Assembly: GCF_025642135.1 (NCBI RefSeq)
Contig: NZ_CP106793.1
Coordinates: 1,657,001-1,721,000, forward strand
From: Streptomyces cynarae
GTDB lineage: Bacteria; Actinomycetota; Actinomycetes; Streptomycetales; Streptomycetaceae
DNA: 64,000 bases
Reading direction: 5' to 3'
Below the pieces are notes generated by a model. The model was not told the DNA's origin, made no database searches, and saw only the letters and a program-made list of their open reading frames with translations. A program made the translations under genes and the position numbers. This document shows, one piece after another, positions 26,308 to 35,436 of the stretch; positions within the stretch are counted from its first letter, which is position 1; the number at the start of each line of letters is the position of its first letter.

Positions 26308-26982
26308 ATGGTGCGGTTGGAGCAGTTCACGACAGAAGTGGACACGGTCGTCACTCGCATGCGCGCGCTCGGCGGGACCTGGCCGGAAGACGACGGCGTC
26401 GCGGTCTTCAACCGGGTCTACCTCGCCGTCACCGAGGAGATCGACCGGCGCCTGGACGGTGGGTACTTCGCCGACCGGCGGCAGGCGGTCACACTGGACG
26501 TCCGGTTCGCCGAGCGGTATCTGTCCGTGGCCGAAGGGGCACCGGTCCCGGCCTGCTGGCGACCGCTGTTCCAGTTCCGGCGCCATCCCGGCGTACGGCC
26601 GCTGCAGTTCGCGCTCGCGGGCATCAACGCGCACATCGGGCACGACCTGGCGCTCGCCGTCGTGGACGCCTGTCGTGCGCTCCGCTGCGAACCGACCGAT
26701 CTCGAGAACGAGTTCGAGCGCGTCGGCGACGTCCTCGTCGCGCTGGAGGAACGCATCCGCGAAGACCTCATGCCCGGTCCCGACCTGCTCGAGATCGCCG
26801 ACCCGCTCACCCATCTGATCGGCGCCTGGAGCCTGGAGCGGGCACGCGAGGCGGCCTGGTCGGCGGCCAGGGCCCTGTGGGCACTGCGGGAACTGGCGGA
26901 CGTCGCCGAGGAGTTCGAACGGCGCCTCGACGCCGCGGTGGGGTTCGCGAGCCGGATGCTGCTCACGCCACTGCCGCGCTGA
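26308..26982 (+). CDS. DUF5995-family protein
   Basis: 224 residues, mainly helical, with the family-like segments GGTWPEDDGVAVFNRVYLAVTEEI split near 20-43, and FALAGINAHIGHDLALAVV (about 107-125) containing conserved Asn-His-His positions. Family function unknown; the His/Asp residues suggest metal binding, but this is a guess. ATG at 26308 is the first that fits the domain; the open frame upstream is low-complexity. It ends 87 nt before the LLM gene and may be co-transcribed with it. Confidence 0.72.
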   Translation: MVRLEQFTTEVDTVVTRMRALGGTWPEDDGVAVFNRVYLAVTEEIDRRLDGGYFADRRQAVTLDVRFAERYLSVAEGAPVPACWRPLFQFRRHPGVRPLQFALAGINAHIGHDLALAVVDACRALRCEPTDLENEFERVGDVLVALEERIREDLMPGPDLLEIADPLTHLIGAWSLERAREAAWSAARALWALRELADVAEEFERRLDAAVGFASRMLLTPLPR

Positions 26983-27069
26983 TCCGGCCATCCTGCCCGT
27001 CGAACCGGGAACTGCCTTGAGATCGCTGTACGTTGACCCGCGCAGACCCCCTTGCGAAGGAGCACAGGC

Positions 27070-27999
27070 ATGGCGACCCGGCTCGGACTCGGCCTTCCGC
27101 AGAACCGGCAGTACGACATCGGCAAGGACGTGCCCGATGTGGCACGCACCGCCGAACAGATCGGCTACGAGAGCCTGTGGGTGTACGAGCGGGCCCTGTA
27201 CCCGGAGCCCGCCGGTCAGGGCCTGTACGGCATCGAGGGCCTCCCCTGGCCGGACTCGTATCGCAACGTGGCCGAGCCCCTGGTCACCCTCACCCTGGCC
27301 GCGGCGGCCACCGAGCGGGCCCGGCTCGGCTCGAGCGTGCTGGTCGCCCCCCTGCACCAGCCGTTCCAGCTGGCCAAGGCCCTGGCTTCGCTGGACGCGG
27401 CGAGCGGTGGACGGGTGATCGCCGGCTTCGGCACCGGCTGGTCCCTGGACGAGTACGCGGCCGCGGGCATCCGCCCGATCAAGGAGCGCGGCCAGGTGCT
27501 GGACGAGGTGATCGATGTGTGCCGCGCGGTGTGGGGCCCGGACCCGGTGCGCTACGAGGGCCGAATCACGAAGATCACGTCCGCCGTGGTCGGCCCCAAG
27601 CCCGCCCGGCCGATCCCGATCCTGCTCGCCGCGAGCAGCAGGAAGGCCCTGACCCGGCTCGTGGACCACGCCGACGGCTGGCTGCCGGTGGGCATGGGCG
27701 TCGAGCAGATCGCCACCCAGTGGCAGGAACTGCAGGACCTGGCGGCCGAACGCGGCCGTCCGGAGCCGCTCCAGACGGTCCTCCGGGTGAACGCCGACTA
27801 CCAGGCCAAGGCCTACGACGGCGCCGACCGCCGCCCCTTCCAGGGCAGCGCCGACCAGATCGTCGAGGACCTGGTCGCGCACGCGTCGATCGGTCTGGAG
27901 GAGATCCTCGTCGACCTCCAGGCCACCCCGCGGGACGCCCAGGAGCTCAAGGACGTCGCCACGGAGGTGTACGAGAAGGCGCGGGCGGCCGGGGTGTGA
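27070..27999 (+). CDS. LLM-class flavin-dependent oxidoreductase (F420 type)
   Basis: 309 residues of the luciferase-like monooxygenase fold. It begins MATRLGLGLPQNRQYD, with GYESLWVYER (about 35-44), and the later RLGSSVLVAPLHQP and GRVIAGFGTGWSLDEY stretches typical of the F420-dependent TIGR03619-like group. These enzymes use F420H2 or FMNH2 on diverse substrates; none can be named here. ATG at 27070 has GAAGGAG upstream. It converges with the amine oxidase. Confidence 0.85.
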   Translation: MATRLGLGLPQNRQYDIGKDVPDVARTAEQIGYESLWVYERALYPEPAGQGLYGIEGLPWPDSYRNVAEPLVTLTLAAAATERARLGSSVLVAPLHQPFQLAKALASLDAASGGRVIAGFGTGWSLDEYAAAGIRPIKERGQVLDEVIDVCRAVWGPDPVRYEGRITKITSAVVGPKPARPIPILLAASSRKALTRLVDHADGWLPVGMGVEQIATQWQELQDLAAERGRPEPLQTVLRVNADYQAKAYDGADRRPFQGSADQIVEDLVAHASIGLEEILVDLQATPRDAQELKDVATEVYEKARAAGV

Positions 28000-28014
28000 C
28001 CTCCCTCAGGAGGG

Positions 28015-29712
28015 TCAGTCCTCCGGGAGTTCGACGGGTGCGATCTCGTCGTAGACGTCACCGGGGCCGGGGTTGGCCGGGTCGGTCGCGCCGCCGAGGT
28101 GGTGCATGACGCCCCACACGGCGTTGAGCGCGGTCTGCACGGCGCCCTCGGCCCAGCCGGCCGTCCAGGAGATGTCGTCGCCGGCGAGGAAGATGCCCCG
28201 CTTGTCGGCGGGCAGCCGGTCCTGCATGAAGTGCGTGAACAGGCGCCGCTGGTAGCGGTAGTGGCCGGGCAGGTTGGCCTTGAACGCGCCCATGAAGTAG
28301 GGCTCGTTCTCCCAGGAGACCGTGACCGGGTTGCCGATGATGTGCTTCCTGATGTCGACCTTCGGGTAGATCTCGCCGAGCGACTTCAGCATGACCTCCA
28401 TCCGCTCGTTGGCGGACAGCGGCAGCCACTTCAGGCTGTCGTCGCACCAGGTGTACGACAGGCAGATGACGGCGGGCTTGTCGGGTCCGTTGTCGAGCAG
28501 ATACGTCCCGCGGGTCATCCGGTCGGTCAGCGTCATCGACATGACGTCGCGGCCGGTCTCCTCGTCCTTGTCGAGCCAGAACGGCCGGTCGACGGGCACG
28601 AACAGCTTGCTGGACTCCATGTAGTGGGTGCGCTCGATGGCGGTCCAGTGGTCGATCGGGAAGAGGGCGTCGTCGCACTGGATCTTGGACAGCAGCATCC
28701 AGGACTGGGCGGTGAAGATCGCCGCCCGGTAGGTGCGGATGTCGCCGTTCGCGTCCGTCACCGTGATCCGGTTGCCCGTGGTGCGGTGCAGCCGCGTCAC
28801 GGCGGGGCGGGGCTCGCCGTTCACGTGCAGGGACTTCAGGGAGGTCCCGTGCGGCCAGTGCACGATCTTCTCCGGCTCGCGCTCCCACAGACGCAGCGGC
28901 AGCTGCTGGGAGCCGCCGACGATGCCACGGTGGTGGTCGTCGGCCTCGGTGTAGACGACCCGCAGGATCTCCAGGATGGAGTTCGGGAAGTCGGTGTCCC
29001 AGCCGCCGGTGCCGAATCCGACCTGGCCGAAGATCTCGCGGTGCCGGAAGGACTTGAAGGCCTCGGATTCGCAGAGGAAGCCGTAGAAGGTCTGGTTGTC
29101 GAGCTTCTCGACCAGCTTCGACCAGATCTCACGGATGCGCTTGACGTCGCGCTCGCGCATGGCTCGGTTCATGTCGGAGAAGTCGGCGCCCTCCTCCAGG
29201 CACCGGTTCCAGGCGGTCGCGACGTCACGGTAGACCTGCGGCAGATCGTCGATCGTCTCGGCGTAGTGCGACTCGCCCTTGAGGTCGACGACGGTCGACG
29301 GGGTGGCCTCGGCGAGCGGGTTGGGGAACGGCCTCGTCTCCAGGCCCGCCAGGTCGATGTAGTGCTGGAGGGCGGTGGAGGACGGCGGGAAGCGCATGGC
29401 GCCCATCTCGGCGGTCAGCGACGGGTCGCACCCCTCGAAGCCCACCGTCCGCAGCCGTCCGCCGATCTGATCCGCCTCGTACACGACGGGCTTGAGGCCC
29501 ATCTTCATCAGCTCGTACGCGGCGACGATGCCGGACAGGCCGCCGCCGATGACGGCGACCTCGGTGCCGTGCTCGGTCGCGGGTATCTGGCCGAGGCCCG
29601 CCGGGTGGGCGAGGAAGTCGTCGTACGCGTACGGGAAGTCCGGGCCGAACATGGTGATCGGCGGCTGCTGCTCGTCTGCGTGCTCGACGGCGTTGGGCAC
29701 CGTGGACGTCAT
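28015..29712 (-). CDS. FAD-dependent amine oxidase / amino-acid oxidase family
   Basis: 565 residues. FAD-binding loop EVAVIGGGLSGIVAAYELM (about 51-69) followed by VVYEADQIGGRLRT; a substrate domain; and the closing FAD segment GIFLAGDDISWTAGWAEGAVQTALNA (about 507-532). This is the flavin monoamine oxidase group that includes L-amino-acid oxidases and tryptophan/phenylalanine 2-monooxygenases, which give the acid-amide. It lies 56 nt downstream of a nitrilase-family amidase, so an amino acid to amide to acid route is plausible. Specificity is not shown by the sequence. Confidence 0.86.
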   Translation of the reverse strand: MTSTVPNAVEHADEQQPPITMFGPDFPYAYDDFLAHPAGLGQIPATEHGTEVAVIGGGLSGIVAAYELMKMGLKPVVYEADQIGGRLRTVGFEGCDPSLTAEMGAMRFPPSSTALQHYIDLAGLETRPFPNPLAEATPSTVVDLKGESHYAETIDDLPQVYRDVATAWNRCLEEGADFSDMNRAMRERDVKRIREIWSKLVEKLDNQTFYGFLCESEAFKSFRHREIFGQVGFGTGGWDTDFPNSILEILRVVYTEADDHHRGIVGGSQQLPLRLWEREPEKIVHWPHGTSLKSLHVNGEPRPAVTRLHRTTGNRITVTDANGDIRTYRAAIFTAQSWMLLSKIQCDDALFPIDHWTAIERTHYMESSKLFVPVDRPFWLDKDEETGRDVMSMTLTDRMTRGTYLLDNGPDKPAVICLSYTWCDDSLKWLPLSANERMEVMLKSLGEIYPKVDIRKHIIGNPVTVSWENEPYFMGAFKANLPGHYRYQRRLFTHFMQDRLPADKRGIFLAGDDISWTAGWAEGAVQTALNAVWGVMHHLGGATDPANPGPGDVYDEIAPVELPED

Positions 29713-29768
29713 GGGCTACGGACTCCTTGCGCGGAAAGAACTCGGGGGAGGCTCGGAAGGACGAGGGG

Positions 29769-30557
29769 TCAGACCAGGGACCCGTAGAGGCCGGGGCGGC
29801 GGTCCTTCAGGTACGGGTTCGCCTCGCGGGAGGCGGCGAGACGGACGGGGTCGACGTCGGCGAGGACTAGTTCCTCGGCGCGGCCGGCCCTGGCCTGGGC
29901 GATCCCGTCGGGACCGGCCAGGGTGGAGAGCCCGACGAACTCGAACTCGCCTTCCTGGCCGACCCGGTTGACGTAGGCGACGTACATCTGGTTCTCGAAG
30001 GCCCGCACCGGCACGAGGGACTCGGCGACGAACTGGAACGGATGCATCTGCGCCGTGGGCACGACCAGGAGGTCGGTGCCGGCCAGGGCGTGGGCGCGGA
30101 CGTTCTCCGGGAACTCGACGTCGTAGCAGATCATGATGCCGACGCGCAGACCGTCGAGTTCCGCCTGGACGACCGGCTGGTCGCCCGGGGTGAAGTGGTC
30201 GCGTTCGAAGCAGCCGAACAGGTGGGTCTTGCGGTAGTTCGCGAGGCGGGTGCCGTCGGCGGAGATCAGCTGGGCGGAGTTGTAGACCGTCTCACCGTCC
30301 CGCTCCGGGTAGCCGTAGGCGAGCGCGACGCCGTGCCGGGAGGAGATCTCGGCGATCGCGTCCGCCGAGTCGCCGTCGGCGGGCTCGGCGAGGCGGGCGA
30401 TGTCACCGCCGATCGCGTACCCGGTCAGGAACATCTCCGGCGCGACCAGCAGCCCGGCGCCCGCGGCGGCGGCACGCCCCGCGGCCTGGTCGAGGACCTT
30501 GAGGTTCTCGCCGACCGATCCGGGATGTCCGGAGCTCTGGAGCAGGGCGGTGCGCAT
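29769..30557 (-). CDS. carbon-nitrogen hydrolase (nitrilase superfamily amidase)
   Basis: 262 residues with the complete Glu-Lys-Cys triad: APEMFLTGY (Glu about 41), YRKTHLFG (Lys about 109) and MICYDVEFPEN (Cys about 143). Members cleave amides or nitriles of small acids. First gene of a two-gene operon with the amine oxidase; if that enzyme forms an amide, this one would release the acid and ammonia. A TTGCG array lies 84-141 bp upstream of the start, a likely Lrp/AsnC-type control site. Confidence 0.88.
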   Translation of the reverse strand: MRTALLQSSGHPGSVGENLKVLDQAAGRAAAAGAGLLVAPEMFLTGYAIGGDIARLAEPADGDSADAIAEISSRHGVALAYGYPERDGETVYNSAQLISADGTRLANYRKTHLFGCFERDHFTPGDQPVVQAELDGLRVGIMICYDVEFPENVRAHALAGTDLLVVPTAQMHPFQFVAESLVPVRAFENQMYVAYVNRVGQEGEFEFVGLSTLAGPDGIAQARAGRAEELVLADVDPVRLAASREANPYLKDRRPGLYGSLV

Positions 30558-30640
30558 GCGTGTCTCTCCACCGGTACGGAAGGGTCGGGGGGTCAGTTAG
30601 ACGGTACGGTCGGGCCCTCGGGCCGGACAAGAAGGAGCCG

Positions 30641-30698
30641 TTGCGCGCCGATGAGCGATTCGTTGCGTCCGGCAGGGGTGCGGCGGCGATTCGTTGCG
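30641..30698. promoter_or_regulatory. TTGCG repeat array before the amidase/oxidase operon
   Basis: TTGCG occurs at 30641, 30663 and 30694, that is 22 and 31 bp apart (about 2 and 3 helix turns); two copies sit in the longer word GATTCGTTGCG. A matching array lies before the amino-acid permease at 39663-39739. Confidence 0.5.
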
Positions 30699-30779
30699 CA
30701 TTCCCGCCCACCCTGCTGCCCGCAGCTCCCGATGGCCGGCTTCGACCCGCCTGTCGGGCCTCGGAGCCGGATCCCCCGC

Positions 30780-31019
30780 TGACGTGCGGTTGCAGACCAG
30801 GGCGGGCGCCAGCTCCGGGACCCACACGACGACCATGGCAAGGGCGACGGAGGTCATCCCCACGACCCTGGCCGACCGGAGACCTGCCGGAGCGGGTTTC
30901 TCGGTGTTCAGGACCGCCGTCAGGCCCACCATGGCCCACAGGTTCATCATGCCGAACGCCGCCAGCAGCGCCATGAGCGACCAGCAGCGGCCCCGGCAGA
31001 AGGCGCCGTGGTGCGCTCC
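30780..31019 (-). pseudogene. remnant of a DUF2182 membrane protein
   Basis: Only the C-terminal part is present: AHHGAFCRGRCWSLMALLAA, then a hydrophobic stretch MNLWAMVGLTAVLNTEKPAP and another helix VALAMVVVWVPELAPAL. DUF2182 proteins normally end with a GLYCVGCCW-like cysteine motif followed by two helices; here one of the paired cysteines is Arg. The frame upstream is not hydrophobic and the downstream part runs on without the normal stop. It appears to be an eroded, 5'-truncated gene. Confidence 0.5.
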
Positions 31020-31146
31020 GGCGCGCGGATCGCGGGCCGACCCGGGTGTGACGTCTGGTCCGGCGGTCCTCTCCAGCCTGGCCCCGGCGGCGGCGACCGG
31101 CAGGAAGTGGCGTGTGGGGCGTGACGGCGGCCCGGGTCCGCTCCGG

Positions 31147-32613
31147 TCAGGCGGTCCGCGGCACGGTGAAGGTGGTGAGCACCGCCGCGTGGTCCGACGG
31201 CCAGTCGTTGCCGGCGACGTCGGGCCACGGGCGCGGAGTGCCGGTGACGACCGTGCGGGAGTCCAGGACCGTGAGTCCCCGGTGCAGCACGTAGTCGATG
31301 CGGTCCTGCGGTTCGGGGCGTCCGCTGCCGTCCTCGTGCACGGGGTGGATCGGGGACCACGTGTGGCCGGGGTCGCCGACCGGGTCGGGGTGCGCCTCGC
31401 GGTAGGAGTCGCTGAGGCCCGCCTCCTCGGCCGCCTTGGTCACCGGCCAGGCGACGTCGGGTCGGTCCAGGTGTGAGGGGCAGTTGAAGTCGCCGACGAG
31501 CACCACCGGAACACCGCTGTCCGCCGACTCCTCGATCCTCCGCAGGGTGTCCCGCATCTGAGCCAGCCGTACCCCCTCATGGGCGATCAGCCCGGCCGCC
31601 GCAAGGCCGTCGAAGGCGGACTCGTACGGCCCGTACGGCGTGTAGTCCAGGTGGGCCGTCCAGACGTCGACCTCGCACCCGTGGCCGAGGCGGATGCGGA
31701 CGCCCGCCGCCCCGTAGAAGCCCACGTCGGGATCTCCGAAGCGGGCCGTGATCGGGTGGCGGCTGATGACTCCGAGGTTCTCGCCCGCCCGGTGGTGGTA
31801 CCAACCGAGCGCCTCGGCCAGCTCCTGGGCCGCGGTGCCGCCCGTCTCCTGCAGACCCACCACGTCCGCCCCGGTCTCCAGGACGACCTTGAGCTGCTTG
31901 GCCCGGTGATCGTCGACCATGCTCCCGCCGAGCCAGAGGTTCCACGTCAGCACGCGGAGTTCGTACGCCGGCAGGGACCGCAGCCGCTCGGGCGTGACCT
32001 CCTCCAGGCTGGCCAGCACGGTCCGTCCGGGCGCCGCCTCGATCGGCGCGAGCGACGGTACGGCGAGCACCGCACACCCGGCCGCCTCGGCGGAGGCGAC
32101 GCCCGTGGGGGTGTCCTCCACGGCCACGCAGCCGCCGGGGTCGACCCCGAGCGCCCGGCACGCGGCCAGGTACGGGTCGGGCGCGGGCTTGGTGCGCTCG
32201 GTGTCGTCGGCGGTGACGGAGACCGCGAACCGGTCGGGACCCAGCACGTCGAGGACGGTGTCGGCGACGGCCCGCGGGGAGGCGGTGACCAGCGCGGTGG
32301 GGATGCCGTCGCGGGCGAGGGCGTCGAGCAGGTCGAGCGCGCCCGGGCGGGGCACGACGCCGCCGCGGACCCGGTCGGCGAACGCTCGGTGCAGGTCGGC
32401 GGCCACGTCCGCAGCCGGGGCGCCGGTGAGCCCGGCCAGCCAGTCGGCCGTGTGTTCCACGGGACGGCCGAGCACGTCCGGCTGGTCGTCGCCGCCGAGC
32501 GGTCGGCCGAGTCCGGCCGCGACCCGCTCCACCGCCTCCCACCACAGCCGCTCGGTGTCGACGAGCGTGCCGTCCATGTCGAACAGGACGGCCTGGAGCG
32601 GGAGTCGGGTCAC
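31147..32613 (-). CDS. HAD phosphatase fused to endonuclease/exonuclease/phosphatase domain
   Basis: 488 residues from GTG 32613. Residues 1-215 form a beta-phosphoglucomutase-like HAD hydrolase with all four motifs: LFDMDGTLVDTE, LVTASPR, TKPAPDPYL and AVEDTPTGVASAE. Residues about 230-488 form an EEP hydrolase: LTWNLWLGGSM, VVGLQETGG, VLVGDFNCPSH and NDWPSDHAAV. Both halves look catalytically complete, so it may cleave a phosphodiester and then the monoester, or two related substrates. It is the last gene of the ABC operon (47 nt after the ATPase gene), which suggests it acts on what the transporter brings in. Substrate unknown. Confidence 0.88.
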   Translation of the reverse strand: MTRLPLQAVLFDMDGTLVDTERLWWEAVERVAAGLGRPLGGDDQPDVLGRPVEHTADWLAGLTGAPAADVAADLHRAFADRVRGGVVPRPGALDLLDALARDGIPTALVTASPRAVADTVLDVLGPDRFAVSVTADDTERTKPAPDPYLAACRALGVDPGGCVAVEDTPTGVASAEAAGCAVLAVPSLAPIEAAPGRTVLASLEEVTPERLRSLPAYELRVLTWNLWLGGSMVDDHRAKQLKVVLETGADVVGLQETGGTAAQELAEALGWYHHRAGENLGVISRHPITARFGDPDVGFYGAAGVRIRLGHGCEVDVWTAHLDYTPYGPYESAFDGLAAAGLIAHEGVRLAQMRDTLRRIEESADSGVPVVLVGDFNCPSHLDRPDVAWPVTKAAEEAGLSDSYREAHPDPVGDPGHTWSPIHPVHEDGSGRPEPQDRIDYVLHRGLTVLDSRTVVTGTPRPWPDVAGNDWPSDHAAVLTTFTVPRTA

Positions 32614-32660
32614 GGTTCTCTCTTTCCTGTGGGGGTTTGTGGGGATTCGGCTCTCGGGGG

Positions 32661-33740
32661 TCAGTGGGCGCGCTCGGCGACCAGGACCGGGCGGTCCGGC
32701 AGGGTCACCGTGACCGCGGCACCGGCGCCGAGGGCGGCGGCCTCGTGCGCCGGCAGGTCGGCCTTCACCTCGGTGCCGTCGGCGAGGCGTACGGTCAGCC
32801 GGACCGCAGCACCGAGGAACGCGGTTGCGGCCACCCGCGCGCCCCCCTCGTCGTCCGCGGTCACCCGTACCGCCTCCGGCCGCACCAGCACGTCCACCTC
32901 GGTCGCGGCTGGCGCGTCGCCGTCGACGGGCAGCCGCTGTCCGAGCACCTCGACGACGTCCGAGGACAGCCGCCCGGGGATCCGGCTCATCGTGCCGACG
33001 AACTCGGCGACGAAGGCGGTGGCCGGGCGGCCGTACAACTCGGCGGGAGCGGCGCACTGTTCGAGCTTCCCGGCCCTCATCACCGCGACCCGGTCCGCCA
33101 TGGACAGCGCTTCCTCCTGGTCGTGCGTGACGAAGAGGGTGGTGATGCCCAGTTCCTGCTGGAGGCGGCGGATCTCCTCGCGCAGTGCGAGTCGCACCTT
33201 GGCGTCGAGGGCGGACAGCGGCTCGTCGAGCAGCAGGACGCGGGGGCGCAGGGCGAGCGCGCGGGCCAGCGCGACGCGCTGCTGCTGGCCGCCGGAGAGC
33301 TGGTGCGGAAAGCGCTCTCCCTTGTCGCCGAGGCCTACGAGGTCGAGCAGTTCGGCCGCCCGGGCACGCCGATCTGCGGTGCGAACCTTGCGCATGCGCA
33401 GCCCGAAGGCCACGTTGTCGAGGGCGGTCAGGTGCGGGAAGAGGCTGTAGGACTGGAAGACCATCCCGGCGTCGCGCCGGTGCGCCGGAATGCGGGTGAC
33501 GTCCTCCCCGTCGACGAGCACGGTACCGGTGTCGGGGTGCTCGAACCCGGCGAGCATGCGCAGCGCGGTGGTCTTGCCGCAGCCGGACGGGCCGAGCAGG
33601 GCGAGGAGTTCGCCGGGCCGTACGGTCAGGTCGAGTCCGTCCAGCGCGACGGTCGGGCCGAACTCCCGGCGCAGTCCCCGGAATTCGACCGTCGCTGCCT
33701 TCGCGCGGGTTGCGGCCATGTCGAGCGTCATGTGGTTCAT
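32661..33740 (-). CDS. ABC transporter ATP-binding protein (phosphonate/putrescine/Fe3+ type)
   Basis: 359 residues. Walker A LLGPSGCGKTT (about 49-59), Q-loop VFQSYSLFPHL, signature LSGGQQQRVALARAL, Walker B VLLLDEPLSALDAK and the switch His in FVTHDQEEAL, followed by a C-terminal TOBE domain (about 270-359). This is the FbpC/PotA/PhnT-like class. ATG at 33740 overlaps the permease stop (ATGA); starts at 33731 or 33719 are also possible. The long open frame upstream is the shadow of the permeases. Confidence 0.93.
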   Translation of the reverse strand: MNHMTLDMAATRAKAATVEFRGLRREFGPTVALDGLDLTVRPGELLALLGPSGCGKTTALRMLAGFEHPDTGTVLVDGEDVTRIPAHRRDAGMVFQSYSLFPHLTALDNVAFGLRMRKVRTADRRARAAELLDLVGLGDKGERFPHQLSGGQQQRVALARALALRPRVLLLDEPLSALDAKVRLALREEIRRLQQELGITTLFVTHDQEEALSMADRVAVMRAGKLEQCAAPAELYGRPATAFVAEFVGTMSRIPGRLSSDVVEVLGQRLPVDGDAPAATEVDVLVRPEAVRVTADDEGGARVAATAFLGAAVRLTVRLADGTEVKADLPAHEAAALGAGAAVTVTLPDRPVLVAERAH

Positions 33741-34549
33741 CCCTTGGCGGCGGTACGGGAGCGCCCGCCGAAGACGGCGAGCGAGAGCAGGAGGGCCCAG
33801 GTGACGAGCAGGCTGAGCACGGAGACGGCGACGGACATCTGGGCCTGCGAGCCGCCGACGCTGTAGATCCACACGGCGAACGGCGTGAAGCCCAGCAGTT
33901 GGGCGACGGTGAACTCGCCGAGGACCAGCGCCAGCGTGAGGAAGGAAGCGTTCAGCAGCGCGCCGCGCAGATTGGGCAGCACGGCGTGGAGCAGCGCCTG
34001 CGGCCGGCTCGCCCCGCAGCTGCGCGCCGCCTCGACGAGGGTGCGCACGTCGATGGCGCGCAGGCCCGCGTCCAGGGCGCGGTACACGAAGGGCAGCGCC
34101 ATCACGACGTAGGCGAGGACGAGCACGAACGGAAAGCTCGGGTTCTGGATCGCCACGAAGGTCTGGAAGAGCGGCGTGCGCGAGAGGTGGTCGGGCCCCC
34201 ACTTGAGCACCGTGGCGATCCCCGCGACGAACGCGATCGGCGGTACGACCAGCGGCAGCGAGCACACCATCTCGACGACGGGCCGCAGCCGGGGCGCACC
34301 CAGCCGCAGCGCGACCATCGCGGGCACCATCAGCAGCAGGACCAGGGCGATCGTGGCGGCGCCCAGCTCCAGTGACAGCAGCAGGCTGGAGCCGAAGCCG
34401 GCGGTGGAGAGGATCTGGGTGTAGGCGTCGAAGGTGACGCCCCGGTCGGGCACGTCCACCGTGAAGATCACGGACGCGGCGAGCGGGACCAGGAAGTACA
34501 GGCCGGCGCCGGCCAGGACGGCCCAGCGCCACAGGTTCAGGCGAGCCAT
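33737..34549 (-). CDS. ABC transporter permease, second subunit
   Basis: 270 residues, six membrane segments and the binding-protein-dependent permease loop EAARSCGASRPQALLHAVLP (EAA motif, about 171-190). PhnV/PotC-like. ATG at 34549 lies within the end of the preceding permease gene (13-nt overlap), so translation is coupled. Confidence 0.9.
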   Translation of the reverse strand: MARLNLWRWAVLAGAGLYFLVPLAASVIFTVDVPDRGVTFDAYTQILSTAGFGSSLLLSLELGAATIALVLLLMVPAMVALRLGAPRLRPVVEMVCSLPLVVPPIAFVAGIATVLKWGPDHLSRTPLFQTFVAIQNPSFPFVLVLAYVVMALPFVYRALDAGLRAIDVRTLVEAARSCGASRPQALLHAVLPNLRGALLNASFLTLALVLGEFTVAQLLGFTPFAVWIYSVGGSQAQMSVAVSVLSLLVTWALLLSLAVFGGRSRTAAKG

Positions 34550-35436
34550 CGCGTACTCCGTCGTTGCAGGGGCAGGTACACCGCCATGACCAGGCCCGCG
34601 ACAAGGACCATGTCGAGGCTGAGGGCGAGCGCCACGTTCTCCTGGCCGACCAGGACGTTGCCGGAGATGGCGTCGGCGATCTGCAGGGTGACCAGTGGGA
34701 CGGCGCTGCCCACCATGGCCGCGGCCGTGGCGTACGCGGCGAAGGCGCTGCCGAAGAGCAGCACGAATCCGCCGAGCAGTGAGGGCAGCAGGACGGGCAG
34801 CGCGACATGGCGCCAGTACTGGACGGTGGTGGCGCCGTTGTTCTGCGCCGCCTCGCGCCACTGGACGCGCAGTCCGTCGAGAGCCGGTGTGATGGTGAGG
34901 ACCATCAGCGGGATCAGGAAGTACAGATAGACGATCACCAGACCCCAGAAGCTGTAGAGACTCCAGCCCTTGTCGGTCAGACCCAGGCGGCGGGTGAGCA
35001 CGCCGGAGTTGCCGAGCGTGGCGACGAAGGCGAACGCGAGCGGAACGCCGCCGAAGTTGGCGAGGACCCCGGACGCGGTGAGCACGGCCTCGCGCAGCAC
35101 ACGGAAGCGGGAGGTCACCACGGCCTGGGCGAACAGCAGCCCGAGTACGGTGCCGATGGCGGCGGAGACGGCGGAGAGCTCGACGCTGCCGACCAGGGCC
35201 GTGAGGTAGGCGCCGTGCAGCGAGGCGGTGAGGTTGGTCGTGCTGTACGAGGTGGCGCCGGTCGTCTGGTCCTTGACGGTGAAGGCGCCGTTCAGCATGG
35301 CGAGGGCGGGGATCCCGAAGGCGATCGCCGTGAAGGCGAGCAGCGGGAGCACGGCGAGCGCGCCGGAGGCGCGGCGCCGCCGCTGCCGAGGGGCAGCGGC
35401 GGTCGCGACCTCCGCCTCGGTGAGGACGGCGGTCAT
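34537..35436 (-). CDS. ABC transporter permease, first subunit
   Basis: 299 residues with six membrane segments and the EAA-type loop REAAQNNGATTVQYWRHVALP (split near 199-219). PhnU/PotB-like. The start overlaps the stop of the binding-protein gene (ATGA). Together with the second permease and the ATPase it makes a complete import channel. Confidence 0.9.
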   Translation of the reverse strand: MTAVLTEAEVATAAAPRQRRRRASGALAVLPLLAFTAIAFGIPALAMLNGAFTVKDQTTGATSYSTTNLTASLHGAYLTALVGSVELSAVSAAIGTVLGLLFAQAVVTSRFRVLREAVLTASGVLANFGGVPLAFAFVATLGNSGVLTRRLGLTDKGWSLYSFWGLVIVYLYFLIPLMVLTITPALDGLRVQWREAAQNNGATTVQYWRHVALPVLLPSLLGGFVLLFGSAFAAYATAAAMVGSAVPLVTLQIADAISGNVLVGQENVALALSLDMVLVAGLVMAVYLPLQRRSTRWLA

